Source: Reticulitermes lucifugus
Lineage: Eukaryota > Arthropoda > Insecta > Blattodea > Rhinotermitidae
Direction of reading: 5' to 3'
DNA length: 64,000 bases
Assembly: GCA_026260175.1 (NCBI GenBank)
Contig: JAKCWW010000334.1
Location: 18,495-82,494, forward strand
Positions 11,531-22,380 of this stretch are shown here, piece after piece. Position 1 is the stretch's first letter, and every line of letters begins with the position of its first letter. The position numbers and the translations under genes were made by a program. The notes beneath the pieces were generated by a model. The model saw only the letters and a program-made list of their open reading frames with translations, ran no database searches and had not been told where the DNA came from.

Positions 11531-13291
11531 ATTTTTAACATGGGATGATAGACAAAGACCATAAAGTACATGATTCCAAACAGAAATTTATATTCCTTTA
11601 TGAGACATTAACTCATAGAAAAGTTCACAAATATATTGTACAAGATGTTAAACATTAAACATTGTATTAAAATTTTCTTTCATTTAATAAAGGTGTCATT
11701 TCCAAGATAAGCAGATCACAATAACAGCATGGATTTCTTACTGGTCAAAGTAATCTAAAATTCTGTCTTTGATTTTGACGCACACTTCCACAGAAAATAA
11801 GACATATAAACAAATGCAAAAATGAATATGGCATGCAGATACATATAAAAATTGGTAATGTGGAATTCTGGCAGAGGTTATATGACTTCTGATACAAACT
11901 GAAATTAAAATCAAAAAGGAATCAAAAGCGCTTCTAATGGGGAAATATTCTTATGTAGTGTTCTACATATTATAAATTCTGGAAATGTAAAATTAATTTG
12001 TCATTTTAGGAGTCTGTTAATTAGGATATTAACATTTCAGAGATTAACTTTTAAAAATTATTCTTCTAGCACTACTTTAACTCATACTTTGTAAGAATTT
12101 CAAAACATATTTTTCCCTCACATTTAGTAGAAATTTATTACAGAATTAATAAGATTAACAATACACGTACATTTGTAGATGAATTTGCCAAGTATACTGG
12201 GAAGCCATGGTCCTTTTCAGGTATGTTATGAGATATTAGAGTTGTGTGATATATATGTTCATTGTGCATATGTATCATGAGAGCATGCGGACAACATGTA
12301 TAAAGTAGAAAACAAAAACCCAAAACAAACAATATGAGTGAGAGAGCGAGCGTAATTGTTAGTGACTAAATTACCTCATGGCTACGCTCACAACGTGCTA
12401 GGTGGAATTTTCACAGGTAGAATTTGCGTTTCCTGCAACGACATAGAGTGAATCAAGCTTTGGATTGGTGGATTGAGAAAAAGCAATGTTTGTTATCATA
12501 TTTAAAGTGATATATATAGGTTTTATGTTAGAAGAATATTAAAAAATAAATTTATTAGTAAATTCTATGAGCAATTTTAAATGTTTCTGGATAAAATTAT
12601 CTTGAAAAATCAATTAGTTGGCATGTAGTTTAATTATTCTTGAACACTATTTGTGATCATTTGAATGTCAAAATTGATTGTTTACAACTTCTACAAATGT
12701 TTCTGTTCAAATAATCTTGAAATTTTAATTACATGTTGTGACTTATTTCAGAATTCTGTGGGAACTGTGCCATATCATATGTAAACTGATGATTAAAGGC
12801 TGAGATCTTATGTATGACTCTTCAACAGAAAGCTTATCATCTGACTTAAAATATCTCTCTGTCTGCGGAGGTCACATACAAGTATTATTTTCGTTGAGAA
12901 ACAGGGTGCTTTTAGATAACAGGCTCTGAGTCAATTATCAGTATTCTATTACCATGTCTGGATAAGATACTCGTTTTTAACAGTCACATTATCTGCTTTT
13001 GATCTTTGATGTTAACACTGGCAACAATTAAATGGACTTTAATAGTATTAGTAATAGTATTAGTGTTTGCAGTAATGCAGAACAGGACACATTTTGGTCC
13101 TACTGCTGCAGCTTTTTCAAACATGGCAAAATGATCATAATGAATACTGACCCTACTTTCCTATATCATATTACCATACCATATTGCATGTTACTAAAAA
13201 CTGTATAGCCTTTTTACCTTACCCAGGTGGTACCTACTAATATAATGGTCCACATTTCTACATGTACTGTGGTGTATTGCATTCTGTGAGT
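11531..13291. other. Unassigned DNA
   Basis: AT-rich; no gene or classifiable repeat seen. A slightly GC-richer patch at 12340-12460 is of unknown origin. Confidence 0.45.
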
Positions 13292-13662
13292 TCCAGCTTT
13301 CACACAGGCCACTCTGTGGCCGGACATGCAGTTGTCGGCGACTGCCAGGCCATTGGGTCTTCAGAAGAGACACTAAGTGGCTGGGTGACTGACACTGTGG
13401 CCGATCAGTGGCTCTCCCCACCAGCAGCTGGGACACTTCCTTGTGGCTGGGCCACTGCACACAACATTATGAGAGCATTGATGCGAGCCACAGCAGTGCC
13501 CAAAACAATTAACAGAAGTGTGTTTGATGTGGAAAGATTCACTGTAGAGATTCTGTCCTGGCCTGTGATGTCACAGCTACAGAAGTCCCGCAATGACACT
13601 TACGTGTCTGTGGCTGGATCACTGTGTCTCATATACACAGTGGCCTGTGTGAAAGCAGCCTA
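13292..13662. mobile_element. GC-rich element with terminal inverted repeats, MITE-like
   Basis: The left end GCTTTCACACAGGCCACT (about 13293) is repeated inverted at the right end (AGTGGCCTGTGTGAAAGC, about 13640-13657), an 18-bp perfect terminal inverted repeat. Between them lies 350 bp that is clearly GC-richer than its surroundings, with repeated GTGGCC and CAGGCC motifs. CAGGCC-type ends recall hAT transposons, but I see no convincing 8-bp target duplication. A 133-codon open frame covers the element and shows no known domain; I regard it as incidental. Confidence 0.6.
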
Positions 13663-14703
13663 ACTCATCTCGTGACAATTAACCCCTTATTTTGCAACTG
13701 CAAAACCAAAAAAGGAGCAGTATAACAGGCTAGGCAGAGCACGAAAACGTCGTAAGTTCTGCACTGTATATAAATGGGGAATGTGTTCCCACATACTGCA
13801 GACTGAACTTATTTAAAATTGTCACAAACTTCAAAACAATTTAATTCATTATCTTAATATTAAATTTCTCAAAGTACAACATTTTAAAATTTCTTTGAAC
13901 TTATATTAATAAATCTATATGCATACATTAATTGAGAATGAAAATTTCAAAGCTTCAGTTTAGCATACTAATGCGCTTTTCATCAGATAACACCCCCCCC
14001 CCATGTTAATAAATAAATAAATGTAATTTAACGCAGATATAATTATGCAATTGTTTTTAATGCAAAGAGTTTTTGCTGAAATAAACTTAAAATCTGAAAT
14101 ATTACAAAGAGAATAACATTAAAATAATTTTTAAAAATTAAAATAAAACATCATAATAAATTATATCAGTAAAACTATGGAAAAACTTGTGTAATTATAA
14201 GATGTGGGTAAAATAAATAGAACTGACGAATGTTGCAAATGTAATGCTCACAGACATGTGTGAGACCAAGAAGATAGGATGTGAGGTGTGTTTTCTTACA
14301 CCAAACAGTTACCATGCAGTGCCTCTCAGCAAAATGCAAACAATTTAAAGTGCTACAATACCAACTGTCTAATCAGCTACAACGTAACAGATAGTAATGA
14401 AGGCAGTATGGATTCTGTTTGTCAACATCTGTACAGGTCAATGACTGAAACACACATAACCTTAGTGTCATGTGTTCTAGAGAACACATATATCAAACTA
14501 GAAGAGCATGAAACCCATGGTCAAATTATAACATCCAAGATCCGCATTAACCAAGTCATATGCTTGCTCTCTGTGGATATTTCAATTCAAAATTAAGTTT
14601 GATGGAACATTCACATTAAATTAATTTTTGTTGGCGTTTAAATAAATGTCATAAAAAACACTAGCAGGTCACAGAATTTTAAAATATATGCCATGATGGT
14701 AAA
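13663..14703. other. Unassigned DNA
   Basis: No gene seen. The 102-codon open frame at 14288-14596 carries no recognisable motif. Confidence 0.45.
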
Positions 14704-14835
14704 TGGGGGAGTGGAAGAGCAGCTCCACTCATTCTTAACCTTAGCACTTGATGGTGATCAGTGGTCAGCTTCATGCCCCAGCTGCTTCACTCCCAGTACC
14801 CATGGAATACAGGGCTGGGTGGACCCCCAGACATT
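14704..14835 (-). mobile_element. SINE fragment
   Basis: The plus strand carries the reverse complement of the SINE middle and 3' part: TTCTTAACCTTAGCACTTGATGG, GCCCCAGCTGCTTCACTCCC and GTACCCATGGAATACAGG. The tRNA-like head is missing. Confidence 0.75.
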
Positions 14836-15419
14836 ACAAGTGAAAGTATGATATCAGTAATTGCCAATCAACACTGTGTCATATCCTGCAAGACTTCATT
14901 CAATCTTCGAGTTTCAAGTATTTATTGTTACTTTAATAATTATTTTAACTGACAAGAAAATTATAAGTGTGAAATGGTAGGATAATCAGTGAATAATCAA
15001 CCAAAGAGGAAGCAGTCATGTTCAAATCTTACATATTATCATGACAATCACTTGGCAGGACCAGGTCAAACTACAAATAGCTCAGAAATTATAACTGTTC
15101 TCTGAACCAAGATTTAACCCCAGATGTTCTTAATAAAAAACCGAAGTAGTACCAACTTAACTGAAATGTGGTATTAGAAAATGAATATATACTACCAACT
15201 TGTAATATTTTAGGTTTGCAGCAGAAGACACGAGTTTAAAAAAAGAAATGTCTTTCTGCTGGCCATAGAAAGGGTTAGAAGGTAAACACAGTATTATGTA
15301 AGTATTTCTTTCAACATGACATACATCTGACATCTGATGCAGTAGCAGCTTTGCTTCAGATGTCAGTGATAGGTTAAATGCTGTATTACAATTGCTATAA
15401 TTATATCAAGAAGTCTGGA
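14836..15419. other. Unassigned DNA
   Basis: AT-rich sequence; nothing recognised. Confidence 0.4.
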
Positions 15420-15518
15420 TGAGATCTGCGCTCTTCTGGGATATTATGCAGTGTCAAATGGTATAAGTAAAGGATTACCATTCAACGCTGCGTAATATTC
15501 CAGAAGAGCGCAGATCTT
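15420..15518. mobile_element. Compact palindrome, deletion derivative of the 61138 element
   Basis: Arms 15420-15462 and 15475-15518 are about 43-bp inverted copies beginning AGATCTGCGCTCTTCTGGGA. The ends match the outer ends of the 61138-61350 palindrome, but the central hammerhead-like portion is absent and only a loop of about 12 bp remains. Confidence 0.8.
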
Positions 15519-15963
15519 ATCAACATCGCAGCGGTAGCCTGAAATCAAATAATTCTGGATGTTAAGTGCATGTTTAACACACTTTCAACATCAAGCCAAC
15601 TAGATACTTGGCCCACATGTGCAGCCTACACAGTTCGAGCCTGAATATATAGTTACAGCATTATGTTAAAACTCATTCTGTGTGTACGTGGCCTACTGCA
15701 AATGGGAAAAATTATTCTCTGGACTTATGCCTTTCTCTTTGCCTTATTTTCTACACATTTCATTTACATGTAATCACACTAGTCCATGACGTTTACAAGA
15801 AGTAATCTAATTTAGTAAATTAACCTTACAGTTAAGTTTAACACAAACATAATGTTATAATCAATGACAATACCGGAATTTTGATCATCTATGAACATCT
15901 TTATAAAACTAATGATCCAAAATGTGCTTCTCATGCTGATTACATTTTAACTACCAAGCCAGT

Positions 15964-16100
15964 AGAGAATAAACTACCAAACTAACAAATCAACTAAGCA
16001 ACCAACCAACAAACCAACTGACTGACAAACTAGCCAACCAAATGACTAGCCAATCAACCAACCAACCAACTGAACGAACGAATGAACAAACAAACAAACA
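15964..16100. repeat. Imperfect (CCAA)n / (GAAC)n simple repeat
   Basis: Degenerate tetranucleotide runs: AACCAACCAACAAACCAACT and, further on, GAACGAACGAATGAACAAAC. Confidence 0.85.
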
Positions 16101-17270
16101 GCAAATTCTTGAAATTATGGAATCTGCAGTTTCAATAAAGTTAAATAGTCCATCCACAATTGGATTATAGACTAAGGAGCCTGATTCCATATTCTAAGTA
16201 TCCATATTAACAATGACCTACTAAGCAGTATATCCTGCAAATAGTCAGTGTCTACAAGTTTTACAATTCAAATTTGTACGCATCTATACCTTGGCCTCTA
16301 TATCCTTCCTGTCTGCCATCTACAATTATGAATTCATGTCCCATCTCTGCCAATCTCCTAACACAATTGCTATATAAAAAATAACAACTTCTCCAACTAA
16401 AAAAAAAAAATGAATGCCATGCAACAAGTTATGTGGCAGTAACTTGAAGATACACAGGCATCCAAAATTATAACCCCAAATCACCACCCTCCATAGCCAT
16501 ATCAATTAAATAATCATGTATTCAAATAAAAATTAAAGCCCTTACTAGGCCAATGAACTAATCCATGAAGGCACAAAGTAGCATAGATATAAGTCCCCAG
16601 AAATTTCCATATAAGGGATCAGTTTAATTCTCCAGCCACGTATGGTAGACATCCTGCCCACCAAAATTAAAGTACTATATATGTGTCAGTTGAAGGGGGA
16701 GAAGGTTTTGCAATATCTTGCTCTGTACTTGGAATTTGAAGTATGATATTATCACTTCTCCTCTGAAATCGTCAAAGACAGTATTTTCCTGTGAAATATT
16801 GGTACCCAAGCAATGGACTGTACAGGGTCATAATCCAGAAGGTCATAATATGAATAATCAACTAGCTGGCTGTTATGATTTATGAATACTGAACCACAGA
16901 ACACTGAGAAACTTTATGTGGTCCATGCTAGTTATTTTACGTCACATTATGAATTCAGTAGGTTTCATAATGTTGAATGCAACATGGGAGCATTAGAGTA
17001 AGATGAAAGAAATAAAGGATCGGTTTATCTTAATGCATTATCTTAATATCATGGGGACAGCTGAACAAAAGCACAAAACCACTTGGTCAGGAGAGTAGGT
17101 CCCAAAAGCAGGTACCCCACGGAGTGAATCATATGCCATACTATTGTGTCACATCATTCAGTTGCCTATTGTTACTTGTAATTATTGCTTTCCTTTGGAA
17201 ATTCCATCTACTGAAGGCAGTCAGCACTTTTACTGTATTTTTGTTACTGAATATTTGCTGTAGCTGCCAT

Positions 17271-17312
17271 GTGTGTGTGTGAGTGCATTATTTGTGTGTG
17301 TGTGTGTGTGTG
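17271..17312. repeat. (TG)n microsatellite
   Basis: TG dinucleotide run with a few interruptions. Confidence 0.9.
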
Positions 17313-17547
17313 TCTGTCTGTCACTGAGTCTGTTACACAGTGCTCTAGTCATGGCATTCCTCTACCAGTCTTTGGTAGGGAAATAAGCAATGAAATAAGA
17401 GGACAGAACCCTATTTGAAGGAAACATCATTTTGAAATTTGCCAGAGAAGACTAACAAATCCCATCAGCCAAGTTCTGAAGTATATACCAAATTCAGCTT
17501 CATGTTAACTACTGGGGGTTTGGTTTTTTAAAAACTGGGTAAGGCAT

Positions 17548-17655
17548 TGTGAAATCTGAAGTTCTTACAGCGGAGTTACAAAATATGACGCCGTGTCAAC
17601 TGGTAAAGAGTTACCAACTTTTTCGCAAAGCTTGATGCCTCCATGTTAATGATCC
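17548..17655. mobile_element. Partial palindromic-family element
   Basis: Starts GTGAAATCTGAAGTTCTTAC and contains ATGACGCCGTGTCAACTGGT and TTACCAAC before a GATGCCTCCATG end. This is the same block order as 8744-8875. It is a single arm and degraded. Confidence 0.6.
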
Positions 17656-18230
17656 AAGCAGTCTACTAGTTTAACAATGAATTTGGAGGTAACTATTTAC
17701 CAATAGTCATATCTCAGATGACTTGCATCTTCTATGTAAGGCAGTCTAAATTTACGGAACTACCAATAATTAGTTGTCTTAATAAATTCAGTTGATTGGT
17801 AGTGCATAGAGAAATTGAAAAACCATCTGCTAAGGCATAAATAATTAATAGTGATGAATTACTAAGCTTATTTAGCACTGATGCCAACAATAATGTGAAA
17901 GATGGAAAAATTACACACTAAAGGACAGAGCAAACCCCTAGGAAACATTCATAAATTTATGCATTATAAATTCCACACAAATCACGTGAGGACAGGACCA
18001 TGTTTCAGGGCAAACAAACCGATGCTCTTACCACTAAAACTCTATGAGCCTTTAATAACAATAATTATATGTTACCAATGTTTGGAACAGATATGACTGA
18101 TATTTAACAAAGCAAATCTGTTCAGACGTTAACAGCTAAATTTTATATTATTTTCACCGTGCATTTTCATTTAATGTTTCACAAACCAACTAAATGCACA
18201 TTTATTGATACTATTTTATATAGTTACTAA

Positions 18231-18277
18231 TTACCCCTACATATGTTTCAGTCCTTCATAGACCATCATCAGGGTTT
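18231..18277 (-). ncRNA. Hammerhead-ribozyme-like motif, left copy
   Basis: On the minus strand: CC, CTGATGA, T, GGTC, a 7-base loop, GACT, GAAA, CATATGT, A, GG. All core bases of a type I hammerhead (CUGANGA and GAAA) are present. Stem III would be three base pairs (ACA/UGU) closed by a two-base loop, and the cleavage triplet would be GUA. Stem I is short. One extra U stands between A9 and stem II, which a canonical hammerhead lacks. Whether it cleaves is unknown. Confidence 0.5.
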
Positions 18278-18562
18278 TTTTTTTAAAAACTACACTTATT
18301 ATACATCCATAAATTCAGGCATTATCGTCTGTAGTCAGATCACTTTTAGTTTTGTTAAGTTATAATAACCCTTTAAACTGGATATGTTTACACTACAAAC
18401 TTTTTAATTTTTTATAATTTTGTACAGTGTTTTATACTCTACAATTTTAAACATATCCAATTTTAAAGGGTTATTATAACTTAACAAAACTAAAAGTTAT
18501 CTGACTACAGACGATAATGCCTGAATTTATGGATGTATAATAAGTGTAGTTTTTTAAAAAAC

Positions 18563-18605
18563 CCCCTGGTGATGGTCTATGAAGGACTGAAACATATGTG
18601 GGAGT
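18563..18605 (+). ncRNA. Hammerhead-ribozyme-like motif, right copy, probably inactive
   Basis: Plus strand: CCCC, CTGGTGA, T, GGTC, loop, GACT, GAAA, CATATGT, G, GGAG. Compared with the left copy, the invariant A6 is G and the cleavage-site base H17 is G. Either change is expected to abolish cleavage in a hammerhead. Confidence 0.5.
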
Positions 18606-18725
18606 AATTAGTTACTATATAAAATAGTATCAATGAATGTGCATTTAGTTGGTTTGTGAAACATTAACAGCTAAAATTGGACTTACTTCGTACCAAGCAT
18701 CACAAACATCTGCGAGTACACTCAC

Positions 18726-19056
18726 CTCTGCGGTTCACAGGCTACTGTTTCAAGGCGGTAATGTCTATCTGCTTCCGTTTCAGATGTACGAATGTCTTCA
18801 GAGCCACTCGGACTCATGTGACGGGCCGAGTGGTGTTCGAGTTGACGGATGAGATCCTCCAAGTTTCGAATGCGTATTGGGCCACAAGATGGAGGCACCT
18901 CATTGTCTTCATCTTCGTCCTGCTGAGCACCATGATGAAGAAGTAATGGTCCTGCTCCTTCTACCAGGACCGTATGTGTCTGTGGTCCATCACACACTTT
19001 TTCTTGACTTCCAGAGCGTTTGTAATCACTGTAGCTACCACTGCTACTGCATTCAG
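18726..19056 (-). CDS. Host gene exon 5 of those visible: acidic Ser-rich tail segment
   Basis: A 331-bp exon. It begins after CCACAG, completes an Ala codon with two bases, runs 109 codons, and ends with AG before the donor GTGAGT. Order of content: a Ser/Gly/Tyr stretch (SSSGSYSDYKRSGSQEK), a hydrophobic patch (HTVLVEGAGPLLLHH), an acidic run (QQDEDEDNE), then RIRNLEDLIRQLEHHSARH, which looks like a short amphipathic helix, then MSPSGSEDIRTSETEADRHY. The helix and the Ser/Glu cluster look like conserved docking or phosphorylation segments, but I recognise no named domain. The exon ends mid-codon, so at least one more exon must lie below 18726; I could not locate it. The antisense open frames over it are shadows. 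Confidence 0.85.
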
Positions 19057-19204
19057 CTGTGGAAAATATAGGCCATTTAAATGTATGTACTTGCATATGT
19101 ATGGGGTATTTCAGTATTATTTATGAGAATTTTTAAGGAAACATATGGAATGGAGTGAGATAGCTGTGAAATAAACAGCATTTTAAAGGTTTGCTTACCA
19201 AAAC

Positions 19205-19405
19205 TGTACTAAGGTAAAGTTCACCCTACAACAGGCCATGAAGGCCCAGAGGGGGAGTAGAGGTATAGCTCTANNNNNNNNNNNNNNNNNNNNNNNNNNN
19301 NNNNNNNNNNNNNNNNNNNNNNNTACCCATTGTATAGGAGGCTGGGTGGGCCCCAGGGCCGGTCTGGATGGGTGTGGAAAATCTCGCCCCCACCGGGATT
19401 CCCTA
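19205..19405 (-). mobile_element. SINE copy interrupted by an assembly gap
   Basis: Plus-strand sequence is the reverse complement of the SINE: AAGGTAAAGTTCACCCTACA at the left, then AGAGGTATAGCTCTA, a run of 50 N (19274-19323), then TACCCATTGTATAGGAGGCT and GGTCTGGATGGG. About 100 bp of the SINE body is missing relative to the intact copy, so the N run is a fixed-size gap rather than a true length. Confidence 0.85.
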
Positions 19406-19477
19406 AGGGTTTGCAAACTTTCATCACAAATGTCCATATTTTTTAAGTGTGTGTAATATTCATAAAAAACAAACAAC

Positions 19478-19771
19478 AGGCCGGGTTACCTCAGTCACTA
19501 AAGCAACTAGGCTATAGACTAGACGTTCTGAGACTGGTTTCCTTGCAGAGGCAAGAGATTCCTCTGTTCTCCACAACGTCCAGATTAGTTCTGAGGCCCA
19601 TTAAACCTTCTATTCAATGGGTAACGAAGCATTTTCCTCTAGGAGTAAAAAGGCCTGTGTGTGAAATTGACCGCTCACCGCCGTCTAGTACAGAGGTTAA
19701 GAATAAGTGAAGGTCTACTTCTACTCCCCTGTATGTCTTCATGGCATGGACAATGACAACTTTGCCCTTAA
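19478..19771 (+). mobile_element. Diverged tRNA-derived SINE
   Basis: It follows the SINE layout with many substitutions: GGCCGGGTTACCTCAGTCAC head, CAATGGGTAACGAAGCATTT, GTAAAAAGGCC, CCGTCTAGTACAGAGGTTAAG and CTTCATGGCATGGAC tail. It lies head to head with the SINE at 19205-19405 in the same intron. Confidence 0.8.
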
Positions 19772-20248
19772 CTGTGATAAAAATTCCATGTAAACTGTAT
19801 GTATTCTGCTAACTATATTGCCAATAGAAGGGTTTAGGAAGAAAGAGTTTAGAAACAGAGAACTGCTATACAGGAGCAAATTTTCCAATAAAGGGTTAAG
19901 GAATCATGAGAAATATGGCTGAAATGTGATGGGAATGACATGCTCTGTAATGATGGCCAAGTGTACGACATATATTGTCAGAATTTCCAAACCACACACA
20001 AACACATGCACATACACACACACTGAAAATTCATGTAAATCACAGTGTACGTTTTCACGTAGACTGTGCCAATAACATCCAAGATGATAAAGAATTACTT
20101 CATAATGCCATATCATTTAATCAATTAATGCATTATCACATGATGTTATGAAGATAAAAACACACCAGCTTGCAAACTTTGTCAGTACTTACATTAAGAC
20201 AGCATTCCAGTCTGTTTGTGTAGTACTAATAGATAAATGAAAACGTAC
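19772..20248. other. Intron sequence
   Basis: Part of the 1.2-kb intron between two host exons; nothing else recognised. Confidence 0.5.
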
Positions 20249-20611
20249 CCAGAGATTTACGAAGGATCTCTTCGCTGAGAAGACTACTGCTACCAGAAGG
20301 CGTGGCAGTCCCTCTATGCGATGCAGCATTCCGCAATGCCTCTAAAATGTCTTCATGGTAGCCATTGAGGCTCTTGAGTGTTCGCTCTACACTTGACATT
20401 GTCCCTCCTCCCATCATTTCTGGGCCCAAATTGTTGTCAGACTGGGACAGGATTTCCTGGTTATCAGACTGTGAATCTTCCGACCATTTCTCCTTGCATA
20501 CATCTCCCACCACAGTTCCGTATGGCCCCGATTTCTTTAAAATTCCCTTTTCTGGAAGCTTGGATAAGTTATTGGATGGAAGATCGATGAATGAAACTGC
20601 ATCTTCCTCTC
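20249..20611 (-). CDS. Host gene exon 4 of those visible: main tail segment
   Basis: A 363-bp exon. It starts after GTTTAG, finishes a Gly codon begun in exon 25251-25321, and runs 120 codons to one leftover G before the donor GTACGT. Contents in order: EEDAVSFIDLPSNNLSKLPE, then GILKKSGPYGTVVGD, a Ser/Asp/Gln/Asn-rich stretch (WSEDSQSDNQEILSQSD), a Gly/Met patch (EMMGGGTMSSVE), and RTLKSLNGYHEDILEALRNA, which could form a helix, ending SGSSSLLSEEILRKSL. It is hydrophilic with no membrane segment, consistent with an intracellular tail. I do not recognise the family. The ATG visible near the top of a longer open frame at 20651 lies in intron sequence and is not a start. Confidence 0.9.
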
Positions 20612-20984
20612 CTAAACATGAGAATGATATGAATTCACCAATCAATTGCATAACACTACAAAAATCAAACTGTTACAAGCAAAATCAATGTAATGTGTAT
20701 TGTCCAAATATTCTTGTAACAATTTTTGCTGAATTCACATTACCGTGTGTCTGTTAAAGAACTAAGACTAAAGTACACCACCTGCATATATTTTATTATA
20801 TGAACTACTTACCCAAATGTTCCTATTTGATTAATGAATCACTTTCAGTGGTATATTTGTTATTCGCTTATGAGGGGTCATGCTAAACACTATGCTGAAA
20901 AAAATATGTACACCTTTACCGAATACATAATGTGAAAATTATTAAATCAGCAGTGATTTTTGCAAGCCTAATGTATGTTTTTGT
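20612..20984. other. Intron sequence
   Basis: Unassigned AT-rich intron sequence between host exon 20249-20611 and a LINE remnant. Confidence 0.5.
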
Positions 20985-21330
20985 ATGCATGTTATGAATT
21001 GTGTCCACATCATCTTCCTTAATTTGATCAGCCTGGTAGTGTTCAGTTAAGAAATTACAAATTTCTTTATTAGGCAATTTTCCCATCCTACTGTTACTTC
21101 TTTCTTAGTGCCAGACATTCTGCTCAGCACCTTGTTCACAAACATCATCAACCTATATTGTCCCTTTACTGTAAAAGACTAAATTTCATACTCATACAAA
21201 ACTAGAGGTAAAATTAAACTTTACTGTATTTCAACCAAAATGTTTTTGGACAGAAGATAAAATATACTGAACTCTCTGGTAGCAAGTGCTCCCTGAACAT
21301 AATCTGTTGTTCCAATTGTACAGTACTAAA
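20985..21330 (-). pseudogene. Non-LTR retrotransposon fragment
   Basis: The minus strand reads LPLVLYEYE, SFTVKGQYRL, NKVLSRMSGTKKEVTVGWE and, after a frame change, RLIKLRKMMW. This follows the pattern of the same LINE family found at 5668-6165 and 31806-32275 (ETWSLT..EEHRL, RKxFGxKRxEVTGGWR, IKSRRMRW). It is heavily mutated and inside the intron. Confidence 0.7.
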
Positions 21331-21716
21331 AAAGGCAAATTCTTTCACTGAACTAAGCTGAGTTCTACAACTTTCATTACATACATACAGAACCGGTACA
21401 AATGAGTGGTGACTAATACAGGACGCTTCTAGAATCCATTAAAGACAAAAGCTGTAAAAATGATGACATCCATGTGAAAGATATAACCAATGTACTAGCA
21501 GATGTCTAGTTGCTCCACACACAGGACAGAAATCTCCAAAAGCAGTGACTAACTTGAATTTAGGAAATCTAAGCCTCAGTTTACTCTTTATGAATGTACT
21601 GTCCTTGTGTGTTATTTGTGGCCTATGTAGAGATCATACTGATAAAATCTCTGGTTCTTTCGAAAAATGGAACTGATTTTCATATTGCAGTGTAAAATAT
21701 AGCAACTTTCAATATT

Positions 21717-22110
21717 ACATACATACATACACACATATATACATTCCATGGATCCATAATTTTGTCACAAGACAAGAGGATGTGGAATAAGTCATAACAC
21801 ACAAAATCATACAAAATGTACATTGCAAAATGCTTTAAACATTCTATGTGCAGTCTTAGACGTCAGTATTACAGGTTAACAGTACTCATAAGAAATTCAT
21901 CTACAGAGTAAAAGGAGTGTGCACTTAAGTATCTTCTTAGTGCTGCTTTAAATTGTGCCTTTTCATTCTTAAGATTTTTTATATTACACGGCAAGCTATT
22001 GAAGATCCTGATACTAGAATATAATGCACTTTTCTGAAAGCATGATAGGTTAACAGTGCCACAGCATTAATTTTTCTCAAGTTATGGTATATTTAACCCA
22101 CTAGTAATAA
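21717..22110 (-). pseudogene. Jockey-like LINE 3' end with (CATA)n tail
   Basis: The minus strand encodes ALYSSIRIFNSLPCNIKNLK followed by NEKAQFKAALRRYLSAHSFY and SVDEFL without interruption. This is a typical C-terminus of jockey/CR1-type insect reverse transcriptases (GI.IFN.LP..IK, FK..L..FL..HSFY). It is followed by non-coding sequence and a TATG/CATA microsatellite at 21717-21745, taken as the element's 3' tail. Confidence 0.85.
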
Positions 22111-22162
22111 AATGAAATAAGATGCTCAGATGGTTGTGAAATACAACTGCATGAAATTCAGA

Positions 22163-22380
22163 AATGATCCTTTGTTGAGTGAGACATGTAATATACACAA
22201 TTTTGTTATAATTCCACCTTACTGCTACTTATTTTGAAATAATTTAATTTATTTTACAAGGATATTTTTTAAATGATTCTTTGTTGAGTGAGAGATGTAC
22301 TATACACAATGGAAATTTTGCTATAATTCCACCTTACTGCTACTTATTTTGAAATAATTTTATTTATTTTACAAGGATAG
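22163..22380. repeat. Two-copy tandem duplication of about 109 bp
   Basis: The unit starting AATGATCCTTTGTTGAGTGA at 22163 is repeated from 22272 with a few substitutions and a 5-bp insertion (GGAAA). Both end TTTATTTTACAAGGATA. Confidence 0.9.

Larger units (their letters stand above)
15519..17547. other. Unassigned DNA with simple repeats
   Basis: No gene seen. An imperfect CCAA-rich tract lies at 15964-16100; its antisense 66-codon frame is low complexity. A TG repeat lies at 17271-17312. Confidence 0.5.
18141..18663. mobile_element. Long palindromic element with two outward-facing hammerhead-like motifs
   Basis: The arms (about 18172-18397 and 18440-18663) are inverted copies over more than 200 bp around a short AT-rich centre. 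Each arm has, in outward order, a block TAAACTGGATATGTTTA-like, a block TTATAACTTAACAAAACTAA, a block GCCTGAATTTATGGATGTAT, then the hammerhead-like motif, then GTGCATTTAGTTGGTTTGTG. The left side has an extra 30 bp (TCACCGTGCATTTTC) also present in the copy at 63799-64000. TTAACAGCTAAA occurs at 18129-18140 and 18664-18675, which may be a 12-bp target-site duplication. It is non-coding and sits about 50 bp below the end of host exon 18726-19056. Confidence 0.85.

Noticed and set aside
13262-13663. 133-codon open frame as a gene
   Set aside because: It coincides with a GC-rich inverted-repeat element, has antisense open frames of similar length, and shows no domain or splice context.
20226-20651. 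Independent 141-residue gene starting at ATG 20651
   Set aside because: The first codons lie upstream of a clear GTTTAG acceptor at 20612, and the last ones lie beyond the GTACGT donor; it is an internal exon.
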